Shown: positions 27,028 to 36,196 of the stretch, piece by piece
How positions within the stretch are numbered: the stretch's first letter is position 1
Layout: each line of letters starts with the position of its first letter
Origin: Devosia faecipullorum
Lineage (GTDB): Bacteria; Pseudomonadota; Alphaproteobacteria; Rhizobiales; Devosiaceae
NCBI RefSeq assembly: GCF_015158295.1
Contig: NZ_JACDXV010000002.1
Span: forward strand, 661,001-725,000
Reading direction: 5' to 3'
Length of the DNA: 64,000 nucleotides
Notes under the pieces: generated by a model
What the model saw: the letters and a program-made list of their open reading frames with translations, nothing else
What the model was told of the DNA's origin: nothing
Database searches by the model: none
Program-made: the position numbers and the translations under genes

Positions 27028-28236
27028 ATGATGGCGCCAAGGGTCGGAATTGTTGGGGGCGGGCCGGCGGGCCTGATAGCGGCCGAAGCGGCAGCCATGG
27101 CCGGTGCGCAGGTGGCCCTGTTCGATGCCATGCCCAGTGTCGGGCGCAAATTGCTGATGGCGGGCAAGTCCGGGCTGAATCTTACCCATTCGGAAGAACA
27201 CGAAGCGCTGCTGGGCCGCTATGGCGCGGCGCGGCCTCGGCTCAAGGCGGCGCTCGATGCCTTTGACGGCGCGGCCTTGCGTCAATGGTGCGCCGAACTT
27301 GGCGTCGAGACATTCGTGGGCTCCTCGGGACGGGTCTTTCCCAAGGTCATGAAGGCGTCGCCGCTGCTGCGGGCCTGGATCAGCCGGCTGAACGATCTCG
27401 GCGTCACGTTTCGCACCCGGCATCGCTGGGTCGGCTTTGACGGCGCGGCCTTGCTGTTCGACACGGCGCAAGGCCGGGTGACCGAGCGCTTCGATGCGGT
27501 TGTGCTGGCGCTCGGCGGAGCGAGCTGGCCGCGTCTGGGTTCGGATGGCGCATGGGCGAGCCTGCTGGCGCCAAGGGGCATCGCCATTGCGCCGATGCGG
27601 CCGGCCAATTGCGGCTTCGAGGTGGCTTGGAGCCCACTCTTTGTCGAGCGATTTTCGGGTGCGCCGGTCAAGGCCGTGACCGCCACGAGCGCCGTGGGGA
27701 CGTTGCCGGGCGAGTTCGTCGTCACGCGATGGGGCATCGAGGGCAGTCTGGTCTATGCCCATTCGGCGGCGCTGCGCGACGACCTCGAGCGGGATGGCAC
27801 GGCTATGTTGCAACTGGATCTGGCGCCGGGACGCAGCATCGAGCGGCTGGCGCGCGATCTGGACCGCCAGCCCGTCAAGACCAGTTTTTCCAACCGGCTG
27901 CGCAAGGGCGCGGGGCTCGACGGGGTGAAGCTGGGTCTGGTGCGGGAGGTGGCCGCCGATGCCGCCGCGCTCGCTGCGGACGATCTGGCGCGGCATATCA
28001 AGGCGCTGGCCTTGCCGCTGCGCCGGACCCGGCCGATTGCGGAAGCGATTTCGACGGCTGGCGGGCTCGCTTTGGACGCGGTGGACGAGAATTTCATGCT
28101 CAAGGCGGCGCCGGGTCTGTTCGTTGCCGGAGAAATGCTCGACTGGGAGGCGCCGACTGGCGGCTATCTGCTGACGGCCTGCTTCGCCACCGGCAGGGTG
28201 GCGGGATTGGCCGCGGCGCGCTTTGCCGCCAATTAG
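27028..28236 (+). CDS. NAD(P)/FAD-dependent oxidoreductase (HI0933/BaiN-like flavoprotein)
   Basis: 402 residues with the FAD-binding Rossmann motif GIVGGGPAGLIAAEAA at the N terminus, then GRKLLMAGKSGLNLTHSE, a hallmark of the HI0933-like flavoproteins. A C-terminal FAD loop reads GLFVAGEMLDWEAPTGGYLL. Members of this family are widespread and mostly uncharacterised reductases. Start codons ATG-ATG at 27028/27031 are both possible. It converges with the CDF gene, with three bases between stops. Confidence 0.85.
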   Translation: MMAPRVGIVGGGPAGLIAAEAAAMAGAQVALFDAMPSVGRKLLMAGKSGLNLTHSEEHEALLGRYGAARPRLKAALDAFDGAALRQWCAELGVETFVGSSGRVFPKVMKASPLLRAWISRLNDLGVTFRTRHRWVGFDGAALLFDTAQGRVTERFDAVVLALGGASWPRLGSDGAWASLLAPRGIAIAPMRPANCGFEVAWSPLFVERFSGAPVKAVTATSAVGTLPGEFVVTRWGIEGSLVYAHSAALRDDLERDGTAMLQLDLAPGRSIERLARDLDRQPVKTSFSNRLRKGAGLDGVKLGLVREVAADAAALAADDLARHIKALALPLRRTRPIAEAISTAGGLALDAVDENFMLKAAPGLFVAGEMLDWEAPTGGYLLTACFATGRVAGLAAARFAAN

Positions 28237-28239
28237 CGA

Positions 28240-29205
28240 TCAGCCCGCCTGGCTGTGACAGGCGGCCCCGCCCTTGCCGGTCCAGTCGATCTCGATAGTG
28301 GCGTGATTGACGCCATGCCCGTGTTCGAGCTTGTCGCGCACCATGGCCGTCACTGCAGCCGGGTCGGCATCGGGCTTGAGCTGGATTTCCAGCGTCGCCA
28401 TGGTCTGCCCGGATGACAGCGACCAGACATGGAGGTGCCCGATGGCGGAGAGACCTTTGATCTCGGCGGGCAATTCGCGTTGCAGCCGCTCGATGTCGAA
28501 GCCGTCCGGCGCGCCTTCCATCAGGATGTTGAAGGTGCGCATCAGCAGGGCCCAGGCGCTACGCAGGATGAGCAGGCTGACAAAGACCGACAGGATCGGG
28601 TCGATGGGCATCCAGCCGGTGAGCCAGATGACGAGCGCGGCAATGATTGCGGCCACCGAGCCCAAGAGATCGCCCAGCACATGCAGCAGTGCGCCCTTGA
28701 TGTTCACATGGTCCGCATCGGCTGTGGACAGGATGCGGAAGACCAGAAGATTGATCAGCAGGCCCAGCACGGCCACGATCATCATCGGTCCGGCCAGCAC
28801 TTCCTGGGGCTCGAGGAAGCGTTGCACCGCTTCATAGGCGATCCAGCCGACCAGGGCGAACAGGGTCACGGCGTTGACCAGTCCGGCCAGCACTTCGAGC
28901 CGGGAATAGCCGAAGGAGCGGCGGGCATCGGCGGGGCGGCGACCGAGCCGGAACCCCAGCCAGGCGAGGAACAGCGCCACCGTGTCGGTGAGCATGTGGC
29001 CGGCATCGGCGATCAGCGCCAGCGAGCCCGAGAGCACGCCGCCGACGATTTCGGCCACCATGAACGTGCCGGTCAGCAAGAGGCCGATCAGGACGGCGCG
29101 CTCATTGCCGGCGCTGACCTTGGGCGCGTGGCTGTGGCCGGCATGGCCATGACCGGCGTGATCATGGTCCGCATGATCATGGTGCTCGTGGTGGTGACTG
29201 GACAT
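28240..29205 (-). CDS. Cation diffusion facilitator family exporter (zinc-type)
   Basis: 321 residues. The N terminus is very His/Asp-rich (about 14 His in the first 27 residues), followed by six membrane segments. The transport-site motifs HMLTD in TM2 and HVLGD in TM5 (both HxxxD) are intact, and a cytoplasmic ferredoxin-like C domain closes the protein. HxxxD in both helices fits zinc (or cobalt) export. An ArsR/SmtB-type gene lies immediately upstream on the same strand and a palindromic operator sits just before this start (29230-29249), so metal-induced expression is expected. Confidence 0.92.
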   Translation of the reverse strand: MSSHHHEHHDHADHDHAGHGHAGHSHAPKVSAGNERAVLIGLLLTGTFMVAEIVGGVLSGSLALIADAGHMLTDTVALFLAWLGFRLGRRPADARRSFGYSRLEVLAGLVNAVTLFALVGWIAYEAVQRFLEPQEVLAGPMMIVAVLGLLINLLVFRILSTADADHVNIKGALLHVLGDLLGSVAAIIAALVIWLTGWMPIDPILSVFVSLLILRSAWALLMRTFNILMEGAPDGFDIERLQRELPAEIKGLSAIGHLHVWSLSSGQTMATLEIQLKPDADPAAVTAMVRDKLEHGHGVNHATIEIDWTGKGGAACHSQAG

Positions 29206-29229
29206 GCCGACAACCTCTATCGAATGAAC

Positions 29230-29249
29230 ATATGAATATTAATTCATAT
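29230..29249. promoter_or_regulatory. ArsR/SmtB-type operator upstream of the CDF exporter gene
   Basis: A perfect dyad, ATATGAAT (29230-29237) and ATTCATAT (29242-29249), around four central bases. This matches the AT-rich imperfect 12-2-12 operators bound by zinc-sensing SmtB/CzrA proteins. It lies 25 bases before the CDF ATG and after the regulator's stop codon, in the only AT-rich stretch of this spacer. Confidence 0.7.
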
Positions 29250-29308
29250 AAAAATGTCAAGCCGACCGGAATTGCTTGCGCTGCCGGGCTTTCCGGGCGC
29301 TGAAATTT

Positions 29309-29629
29309 TCAGGGATCGTCGTCCTCGTGGGGCTCATGCTCCTCCATGGCATGGGCCACCATGTCGGCCAGCATATTGGCGATGTGGTCGTCGGCCGCCT
29401 GATAGAAGACCTGCTTGTTGCGTCTTGTGCCGCGCACCAGGCGCGCGGCGCGCAAGAGGCGCAGGTGATGGCTGACCAGCGATTGGCTCGCGCCCGTGGC
29501 CTTGGCGATGTCGCCCACCGCAATGGGGCCGTCGAGGCAGGTGAGCACGATCTTGAGGCGTGTGGGATCGCCGAGAAGTCGATAGGTCTCGGCGATGACG
29601 GAGAGGTGATTTTCGTCAGGCAGGGGCAC
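29309..29629 (-). CDS. ArsR/SmtB-family metal-responsive repressor
   Basis: 106 residues with the winged-helix ArsR fold: LLGDPTRLKIVLTCL, then the recognition helix ATGASQSLVSHHLRLLRAARL and the wing VRGTRRNKQVFYQ. The alpha5 helix carries DDHIANMLADMVAHAMEEHE, a His/Asp/Glu arrangement typical of the alpha5 zinc sites of SmtB/CzrA. The N-terminal Cys motif of ArsR proper is absent. A GTG start (29629) is used. It probably represses the downstream CDF gene at 29230-29249 and releases it when zinc is high. Confidence 0.88.
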   Translation of the reverse strand: MPLPDENHLSVIAETYRLLGDPTRLKIVLTCLDGPIAVGDIAKATGASQSLVSHHLRLLRAARLVRGTRRNKQVFYQAADDHIANMLADMVAHAMEEHEPHEDDDP

Positions 29630-29690
29630 GAGCGGCCTTCAATTGGTTGCGCTCATCAGGGTAGCGCAATTCTTGCGTCGTCGGAATGGC

Positions 29691-31568
29691 TCAGCGATAG
29701 CCGGCGGCCTGCAGCTCGAAAAATTCGGCATAGCGCCCGCCCAGCGCCACCAGTTCTTCGTGACTGCCTGCTTCGAGAATGGCGCCATTGTCGAGCACCA
29801 GGATGCGGTCGGCCATGCGTACGGTGGAGAAGCGATGCGAGATGATCACCGCCGTCTTGCCCTGCGCCAGGCCCTTGAATCGCGCAAAGACCTCAGCCTC
29901 GGCCTTGGCGTCGAGCGCAGCGGTGGGCTCGTCCAGAATGATCAGTTCGGCATCACGCATATAGGCGCGCGCAATGGCGACCTTTTGCCATTCGCCGCCG
30001 GAAAGATCGCGTCCCTGCTTGAACAGGCGACCCAATTGCTGGTCATAGCCCTTGGGCAATTTGGCGATGACGGCGTCGGCCAGGCTCTGTTCGGCCGCCT
30101 GGTCGATACGGGCCTGATCCTCGCGCGCCTCGATGCGACCGACCCCGATATTGTCGCGGGCGGTGAAGCTGTAGCGGATGAAATCCTGGAAAATGACGCC
30201 GAGATGGGCGTGAATGTCGCCCGGCGACAGCTCGCGCAGATCGATGCCGTCAATGGTGATGCGGCCTTCGCTGGGGTCGTAGAGCCGGGTCAGCAGCTTG
30301 ACGATGGTGGTCTTGCCGGCACCGTTTTCGCCCACCAGAGCCAGCGTTTCGCCGGCGGGCAGGGTGAAGGAGAGATTGCGCACAACCCAATGATCGGTTT
30401 CCGGATAGCGGAAGCCGACGCCCTCGAAGGCGATGCCCCGCCGGATCGGTACCGGAAAAGGCTTGGGATCAGCGGGGGCGAGAATGGTCGGCTCGATCTC
30501 GAAGAAGGAGAACAGATCATCCAGATACATGGACTGGCCGGCGATCTGGGTGAAGCCGAGGAGGATTTTCTGGAACAGGCCGTTGAGGCGCAGGAAGGAG
30601 CCGGAGAGGAAAGCCAGATCACCCAGAGTGAATTCGCCGGCAATGGTGCGCCAGACGATATAGGCATAGGCGGCGTAATAGGCGAGGCTGGCAATGCAGG
30701 CAAAGACCGCGCCCCAGCTCGCCCGCAGCATGGCGACGCGGCGGTTCTCGATGAAGATGTCGTGGGCGAGCCGGCGGAAGCGGGTGATGAGATAATCGCC
30801 GAGGCCGAAAAGCTTGACCTCCTTGGCGGTTTCGGCGCTGGCCCCGATATGGCGCAGATATTCGATCTCGCGCCGCTCGGGCGTGCGCCAGCGGCTCAGC
30901 ATATAGGCCAGGGTGTTGAAGCGGGTCTCGCCCCAGATGGCGGGGATGAAGCTCAGCGGCAGCAGCAGGATCAGCCAGGGCGCATAAAGGAACAGGCCCG
31001 CCGCCAGGGTGATGACGGTGAGGATGTCCTGCGCCTGGCCGAAGATCTGGCTTAGCAGCGCATTGCGCCCGGCCGCCTGACGCCGCGCCCGTTCCAGCCG
31101 GTCCTGATATTCGGCGCTTTCGAAATGCATGAGATCGAGCCGAGCGGCATGGGCCATGAGTTCGATGCTGACCTGGTTGGAATGCAGCTCGGAGAGCGTC
31201 GCATCGACCAGTCCGGTGGCCCGGGCCACGATGTCATTGGCCAGAACCAGCGCGAATTCGAACAGCAGCAGCAACAGGACCGGTTCGAGCAGGCCCGAAT
31301 TCCACCAGTCCATGATGCCGGGGCCGGGCGCGGCGGTGCCGGAAAGGCGCACGACCTCATCGACGATCAGCTTGCCGACATAGAGAACGGCGACCGGCTG
31401 GAGCGCCGCAACGAGGCGCAGCACCAGGCTGGCCAGGGTCAGCCAGCGGCTGGTGCGCCAGATCTGGGCGATGAGCCGGCCCAGATGGGCGAGGTTTTCG
31501 AGGCGCTGTCTGAAGCTGGGATTGTCGTCGGGAAGGGGGGGCGGACGGCGCCCGGGAAGATCGGTCAT
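29691..31568 (-). CDS. ABC exporter, fused transmembrane and ATPase domains (ABCB/MsbA type)
   Basis: 625 residues. A type I exporter membrane domain of about 340 residues with several hydrophobic helices is followed by an ATPase domain. That domain has Walker A VGENGAGKTT, signature DLSGGEWQKVAIARA and Walker B LIILDEPTAALD, then the switch His in IISHRFSTV. The signature Gly-Gly-Glu-Trp is a variant of the usual LSGGQ. It likely works as a homodimer. No partner gene nearby indicates the substrate (lipid, peptide or drug). Confidence 0.88.
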   Translation of the reverse strand: MTDLPGRRPPPLPDDNPSFRQRLENLAHLGRLIAQIWRTSRWLTLASLVLRLVAALQPVAVLYVGKLIVDEVVRLSGTAAPGPGIMDWWNSGLLEPVLLLLLFEFALVLANDIVARATGLVDATLSELHSNQVSIELMAHAARLDLMHFESAEYQDRLERARRQAAGRNALLSQIFGQAQDILTVITLAAGLFLYAPWLILLLPLSFIPAIWGETRFNTLAYMLSRWRTPERREIEYLRHIGASAETAKEVKLFGLGDYLITRFRRLAHDIFIENRRVAMLRASWGAVFACIASLAYYAAYAYIVWRTIAGEFTLGDLAFLSGSFLRLNGLFQKILLGFTQIAGQSMYLDDLFSFFEIEPTILAPADPKPFPVPIRRGIAFEGVGFRYPETDHWVVRNLSFTLPAGETLALVGENGAGKTTIVKLLTRLYDPSEGRITIDGIDLRELSPGDIHAHLGVIFQDFIRYSFTARDNIGVGRIEAREDQARIDQAAEQSLADAVIAKLPKGYDQQLGRLFKQGRDLSGGEWQKVAIARAYMRDAELIILDEPTAALDAKAEAEVFARFKGLAQGKTAVIISHRFSTVRMADRILVLDNGAILEAGSHEELVALGGRYAEFFELQAAGYR

Positions 31569-31609
31569 GGCGTCAATGTAATGCGCGGGCAGCGCGGGGA
31601 AAATAGGGC

Positions 31610-32308
31610 CTATTTCAGATTGCGCAAAAAGCCCGCCAGATCGCCGGTGATGTGGTGCACATGCGGGCCGGTAGTGCGGCCCAGTTCCCAGGCATCGACC
31701 TGTTCATGCACGAAATCGTCGCCGGGCACGACCTGTACCGTGGCCATGCCCACTTCGTGGGGGACGATCAGGTTTTTTTCCAGATCGTCGAACATGATGG
31801 CGCGGGTCGGATCGATGCCATGGCGCTCAAAAAAGCCGTCATAGGCTTCCCGGTGCGGCTTGGGGACGTAATTCATGCCGCGAATGTCGTGCACCTGTTC
31901 GAACAGGTCAGCGCCGCCCAGCCGCGACAGCACTGAATGGGCGTGGCCGGTGTCGCCATTGGTGAGAATGAACTTGCGGCCCGGCAGGGCGCGGATAGCC
32001 TCGACCAGATCGGGATGGGGATCGACCGGGGAATAATCGATGGCATGGACGCTGTTGAGAAAATCATCGGGGTCGATGGCATGCCGCTGCATCAACCCGT
32101 TCAGCGTGGTGCCAAAATCCCGGTAATAGTCCTTTTGCAGCGATCGCGCGGCGGCGAAGTCGAGCGCGGTCACTGCCATCACATATTGGGTGATGCGAAT
32201 GTCGATCTGCGCGAACAGATTGCATTCGCGCGGATAAAGCGTGTTGTCGAGGTCGAATACCCAATCGGTGATGTGGGTGAGGCTGGCGGTGATGGCGGTG
32301 ATGGTCAT
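31610..32308 (-). CDS. HAD-superfamily pyrimidine 5'-nucleotidase-like phosphatase
   Basis: 232 residues. HAD motif I VFDLDNTLYP, motif II ILTNGD, motif III Lys in YVPKPH and motif IV IMFDDLEKN are all present. The DNTLYP start is typical of the Sdt1/YjjG-like pyrimidine 5'-nucleotidase group, which hydrolyses nucleotide or phosphosugar esters. ATG at 32308 begins just before the HAD fold; a longer version adds 24 unrelated residues. It is co-oriented with the ABC exporter, 41 bases upstream of its start. Confidence 0.85.
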   Translation of the reverse strand: MTITAITASLTHITDWVFDLDNTLYPRECNLFAQIDIRITQYVMAVTALDFAAARSLQKDYYRDFGTTLNGLMQRHAIDPDDFLNSVHAIDYSPVDPHPDLVEAIRALPGRKFILTNGDTGHAHSVLSRLGGADLFEQVHDIRGMNYVPKPHREAYDGFFERHGIDPTRAIMFDDLEKNLIVPHEVGMATVQVVPGDDFVHEQVDAWELGRTTGPHVHHITGDLAGFLRNLK

Positions 32309-32352
32309 GGCGCCATGATGCCACAAAAAGGCAGCGCTTCGCCAGAAGCAGA

Positions 32353-32374
32353 ACGGGGGCCCGAAGGCCCCCGT
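32353..32374 (-). terminator. GC-rich hairpin after the exported protein gene
   Basis: A perfect nine-bp stem (ACGGGGGCC at 32353-32361, GGCCCCCGT at 32366-32374) with loop CGAA. It lies nine bases after the stop of the 32383 gene on the minus strand. The downstream run is weakly U-rich (TTCTGCTTCT), so this may be a Rho-assisted or weak intrinsic terminator. Confidence 0.55.
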
Positions 32375-32382
32375 CGCCAAGT

Positions 32383-33597
32383 TTACTGATTGGCCGTGAT
32401 GGCGAGGCCGAGAGCGGTGATGAGGCCGGCCGGATTGGCGGCGGCGGCGGCCAGGACGAGGAAGCTGGTCGGGCTCGGGGGCGCGACCTTGACTTCAAAG
32501 CTCTGCGGATTGTCGAGGAAGGCGTTGATCTGGGGAACAGCCATTTCGGTCAGCGCCGGAATGCCCGCTTCGCCCACCATGGCAGGCGCCGTGGTCTTGA
32601 GCATTTCGACGAACTGGGCGCGCTCGACGCCAGCCTGGGCAGCGAACATGTCCAGCAATTTGCCGGCCAGACCGGCATCGTCATAGCGGATGGTCGCGCC
32701 GACAATGGACAGGGCCTGCGCCATTTCCATGCCCATCATCATCTGCTGGGCCTGGGCTTCCTCGCTCATCGGATCGAGGTCGGAGGACTGCATCGCATAG
32801 ATCTTGTCCAGGACGGCGAGGGTGAAGCCGGTAATGTCGAAGGTGACGTTCAACGCGCCGATATTGGCGAAATCGAACCGCGATTCATCGACGCTGAGGC
32901 GCCCATCGGCCATGGTCCAGTTCATGGACTGGGTGATGTTGCCGCTGATCGTGGTCAGGCCCAGGGTCTCGATGACGGCGCCGGCCTCCGGCTCGTCTTC
33001 GCCGACCGTGGAAAGATCGGCCCAGATATTGGCAATGGCGACATTGGACTGGACGCTTTCGAGGCTGTCATCGTCGGCATAGGTGAAGTCCGAGACCATT
33101 TCCATGCTGTCGATTTTGACGATTTCGGCGCCGTCGCGCGACAGGACCAGCGGGCCGGTGGCGAGACGCCCCATGGTCTGCATCAGCGAGGCGGCGCTGG
33201 TATCGCCCTGGGGCGGCAGCCACAGATCCTGGGCCACGATGCCGGTGAGGCTGAGATGGCCGACCGGGTCTTCGGCGAATTCGGTGTCGATGTCGGGAAT
33301 GGACAATTCTTCGGCGGTGAAGCTGCCGTCCTCATATTCGACGACGCCGGTAAAGGTCAGCGTGGTGTCGATCTGGCTGGGTGCTTCGGTCAGCCCTTCA
33401 AGGCCGATGGTAATGCCGTTGACGGTGATTGTGGTGCCGGCAACGCTGGCCGGTCCCAGGTCCAGGGCATAGCCCATGGCGCCGTAAACCGCCTCGATGC
33501 GATCGACGAATGCTTCGGCATCCAGCGCCATGGCCGGTTGCATCATCGCCAGCGTGGCAAGCCCGGTGGCGAGCATTAGGCCGGTCGTCTTGATCAT
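32383..33597 (-). CDS. Exported protein of unknown function
   Basis: 404 residues with a clear signal peptide ending near PAMALDAEA. The mature part is acidic and rich in Thr, Ala and Met, with repeated short beta-like segments of the form xLSLTGIVA and xLGLTTISGN; the C terminus ends in a hydrophobic Ala-rich stretch (FLVLAAAAANPAG). No catalytic motif is recognisable. The pattern of long beta-strand segments could fit a periplasmic lipid- or envelope-associated protein, but I do not recognise the family. It is flanked by a hairpin terminator and appears monocistronic. Confidence 0.7.
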   Translation of the reverse strand: MIKTTGLMLATGLATLAMMQPAMALDAEAFVDRIEAVYGAMGYALDLGPASVAGTTITVNGITIGLEGLTEAPSQIDTTLTFTGVVEYEDGSFTAEELSIPDIDTEFAEDPVGHLSLTGIVAQDLWLPPQGDTSAASLMQTMGRLATGPLVLSRDGAEIVKIDSMEMVSDFTYADDDSLESVQSNVAIANIWADLSTVGEDEPEAGAVIETLGLTTISGNITQSMNWTMADGRLSVDESRFDFANIGALNVTFDITGFTLAVLDKIYAMQSSDLDPMSEEAQAQQMMMGMEMAQALSIVGATIRYDDAGLAGKLLDMFAAQAGVERAQFVEMLKTTAPAMVGEAGIPALTEMAVPQINAFLDNPQSFEVKVAPPSPTSFLVLAAAAANPAGLITALGLAITANQ

Positions 33598-33765
33598 AAT
33601 CGCTTATCCCTCATTTTGAGCATGACGCCGGCAGGTGCACCCCGGCGCATTGTTGCAGCAAATTGCCCCTTGGCTGGCCATTTGCAATGGGTTCGGGGCC
33701 AAATTGCGTCGCTTGTTGTTAGAGGCGGTATATTTCAGCCTAATGTCGAACCCCGTTCGGGGGTA

Positions 33766-35283
33766 TCAGGCCAGGTCGAGAAATTGCCGATAGGCCGGAT
33801 TCTCGGTCTCGTCCCAATAGGGAAAGCCGATGGCGTCGATATGGGCGAACAGGTCGGAGCGGGTCTCTGGCGGCACTTCGATGCCGACAAGCACCCGGCC
33901 GTAATCGGCGCCGTGATTGCGATAGTGGAACAGGGAAATGTTCCAGGCATCGTTCAGCCCTTCGAGGAATTTGAGCAGGGCGCCCGGCCGTTCGGGGAAC
34001 TGGAAGCGGAACACCATTTCATCTTTGAGGCCGGCTGCCCGTCCGCCCACCATGTGGCGGACATGGAGCTTGGCCACTTCGTTGTCGGTGAGATCGGTGA
34101 CGCCAAGGCCATTGGCTTCGAGCATAGCGATCATGTCACGTTTTTCGCTGTCACCCCCCGAGAGCTTGATGCCGACAAAGATATTGGCGCTAGCGCCGGG
34201 GGCGTAGCGATAATTGAATTCGGTGATGGCGCGCGAGCCGATCAGCCGGATGAAGGCCCGGTAGGCGCCGGGCTTTTCTGGAATGGTCACAGCCAGCAGC
34301 GCCTCGGCGCGCTCGCCGATCTCGGCCCGTTCGGCGACATAGCGCAGCCGGTCGAAATTGACATTGGCACCCGAATTGATGGCGATGAGCGCGCCGTGCG
34401 GCGCATTGCCGTTCTCGATGTCGCGGCGCAGCCCGGCCAGCGCCAGGGCGCCCGCCGGCTCGGTGATGGCGCGGTGATCGTCGAAAATATCCTTGATGGC
34501 GGCGCAGATTTCATCGGCGGTGACGGTGACGATGTCATCGAGCAGGTCGCGGCAGAGCCGGAAGGTCTCATCCCCGACCTGTCGCACGGCGACGCCATCG
34601 GCGAACAGGCCCACCTGATCGAGCGGCACCGGCCGGCCGGCGACGATGGCGGCCTTCATGCTGGCCGCTTCCTCCGGCTCGACGCCGATGACGCGGATTT
34701 CGGGGCGCAGGAACTTGACGAAGCTGGCAATGCCGGCGGCCAGCCCGCCGCCGCCCACCGGCACATAGATGGCTCCGATCGGCTCGGGGTGCTGGCGCAT
34801 CAATTCGAGCCCTACCGTGCCCTGTCCGGCGATGACGTCGGGATCGTCGAACGGATGGACGAAGACATAGCCATGCCGCTCCGCCAGTCCGGCGGCATGG
34901 GTGCGGGCGGCGTCGAACCCGTCGCCGAACAGCACCACTTCGCCACCCAGGCGCTTGACCGCATTGACCTTGATCAGCGGTGTGGTGGTGGGCATGACGA
35001 TGACCGAGCGGATGCCCAGTCTTGTGGCCGACAGCGCCACGCCCTGAGCGTGATTGCCGGCGGAGGCGCAGATGACGCCGCGCGCGCGCTCGTCTTCGCG
35101 CAGATGCACGATGCGGTTATGGGCGCCGCGAATCTTGAAGGAAAAGACCGGCTGGAGATCTTCGCGCTTGACCATAATGTCGCGCCCCAGCCGTTCGGAC
35201 AGCAATTCCATCGGCTCGAGCGGGGTCTGCACGGCCACTTCGTAAACCGAAGAGGTCAGGATCTTGCGGACATAATCGGTCAT
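33766..35283 (-). CDS. ilvA: Threonine ammonia-lyase, biosynthetic (IlvA)
   Basis: 505 residues. A PLP-binding domain contains the Schiff-base lysine in FSFKIRGAHN and a Gly-rich phosphate loop (YVPVGGGGLAAG). The C-terminal part (from about residue 330) holds two ACT-like regulatory subdomains (AVTIPEKPGAYRAFIRLIG, then FQFPERPGALLKFLEGL). It converts threonine to 2-oxobutanoate, the first step of isoleucine synthesis, and the double ACT region indicates feedback control by isoleucine. Length matches the biosynthetic form. ATG at 35283. Confidence 0.93.
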   Translation of the reverse strand: MTDYVRKILTSSVYEVAVQTPLEPMELLSERLGRDIMVKREDLQPVFSFKIRGAHNRIVHLREDERARGVICASAGNHAQGVALSATRLGIRSVIVMPTTTPLIKVNAVKRLGGEVVLFGDGFDAARTHAAGLAERHGYVFVHPFDDPDVIAGQGTVGLELMRQHPEPIGAIYVPVGGGGLAAGIASFVKFLRPEIRVIGVEPEEAASMKAAIVAGRPVPLDQVGLFADGVAVRQVGDETFRLCRDLLDDIVTVTADEICAAIKDIFDDHRAITEPAGALALAGLRRDIENGNAPHGALIAINSGANVNFDRLRYVAERAEIGERAEALLAVTIPEKPGAYRAFIRLIGSRAITEFNYRYAPGASANIFVGIKLSGGDSEKRDMIAMLEANGLGVTDLTDNEVAKLHVRHMVGGRAAGLKDEMVFRFQFPERPGALLKFLEGLNDAWNISLFHYRNHGADYGRVLVGIEVPPETRSDLFAHIDAIGFPYWDETENPAYRQFLDLA

Positions 35284-35351
35284 GGGACAAAGGCTCCGTC
35301 ACTTCCGGGGTGAAGGACGCCCGGCACCGGGAAAAGTCAACACCCGCCCGG

Positions 35352-36128
35352 TCAGCTGAGCAATTGCCAGGCCTGGAAACAGGCCAGCGCCACGACCAGC
35401 GTGCCGACCAGCACCATGAGCTTTTGCGGTGGCACGATGCGCACGACGAAACCGGCCAGAGGCGCGGCCAGGACGCCGCCGACCACCAGCCCGGCCACCG
35501 ACCAGAGATGGCGGTCGATGCCGCCGGCTTCTTCCCAATGGCCAGTGAGCAGGGCGGTGAGGAAGGCGACGGATATGGCGGTGGTGACGAAGAATTCCAC
35601 CGTATTGACCGTGCCCACCACATAGCGCGGCGCGCCGCCCGAACCGATCAGGCTGGAGGTGACGATCGGTCCCCAGCCGCCGCCGCCCGCCGCATCGACA
35701 AAGCCCCCGGCAATGCCCAGCGGCACCACCATGCCGGTTCTGGGTTCATGATAGGCGGCGCGGAGGCGGAAGGCGCGATAAAGGATATAGATGCCCAAAA
35801 AACCCAGATAGACCGAGACGAAGGGGCGCAGGACCGCCCCGTCAATGGCGGTCAGCACATAGGTGCCCAGCACTCCGCCCAAAATTCCGGCGGGGGCCAG
35901 ACGCCAGAACAGGCGCCAGTTCACATTGCGGTGACTGACATGGCTGGTGGCCGAAGCGGCGGTGGTGAACATCTCGGCGGCATGGACGCTGGCCGAGGCG
36001 GCGGCTGGCGGCACGCCGAAGGAGAGCAGCATGGTGGAGGAGACCACGCCATAGGCCATGCCCAATGCGCCATCCACCATCTGGGCGAAAAAGCCGATCG
36101 CGGCGAAGATGAAGAATTCCGGTCCCAA
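35352..36128 (-). CDS. TauE/SafE-family sulfite exporter-like permease
   Basis: 258 residues, about eight membrane segments, with the duplicated family motif: GALGMAYGVVSSTMLLSFGVPPAAASASVH and later DAAGGGGWGPIVTSSL (each shown partly). TauE/SafE proteins export sulfite, sulfoacetate or related organic anions. A TTG start with GGAG just upstream is used. It stands alone between ilvA and argB and no sulfur gene is nearby, so the substrate is open. Confidence 0.85.
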   Translation of the reverse strand: MGPEFFIFAAIGFFAQMVDGALGMAYGVVSSTMLLSFGVPPAAASASVHAAEMFTTAASATSHVSHRNVNWRLFWRLAPAGILGGVLGTYVLTAIDGAVLRPFVSVYLGFLGIYILYRAFRLRAAYHEPRTGMVVPLGIAGGFVDAAGGGGWGPIVTSSLIGSGGAPRYVVGTVNTVEFFVTTAISVAFLTALLTGHWEEAGGIDRHLWSVAGLVVGGVLAAPLAGFVVRIVPPQKLMVLVGTLVVALACFQAWQLLS

Positions 36129-36196
36129 GCTCTCCGTGCTCCCCCGCCCGCCGTCCCGTCAGCGGTGACAAAGCGCCAGAGGGCGCAATGTTCCGC

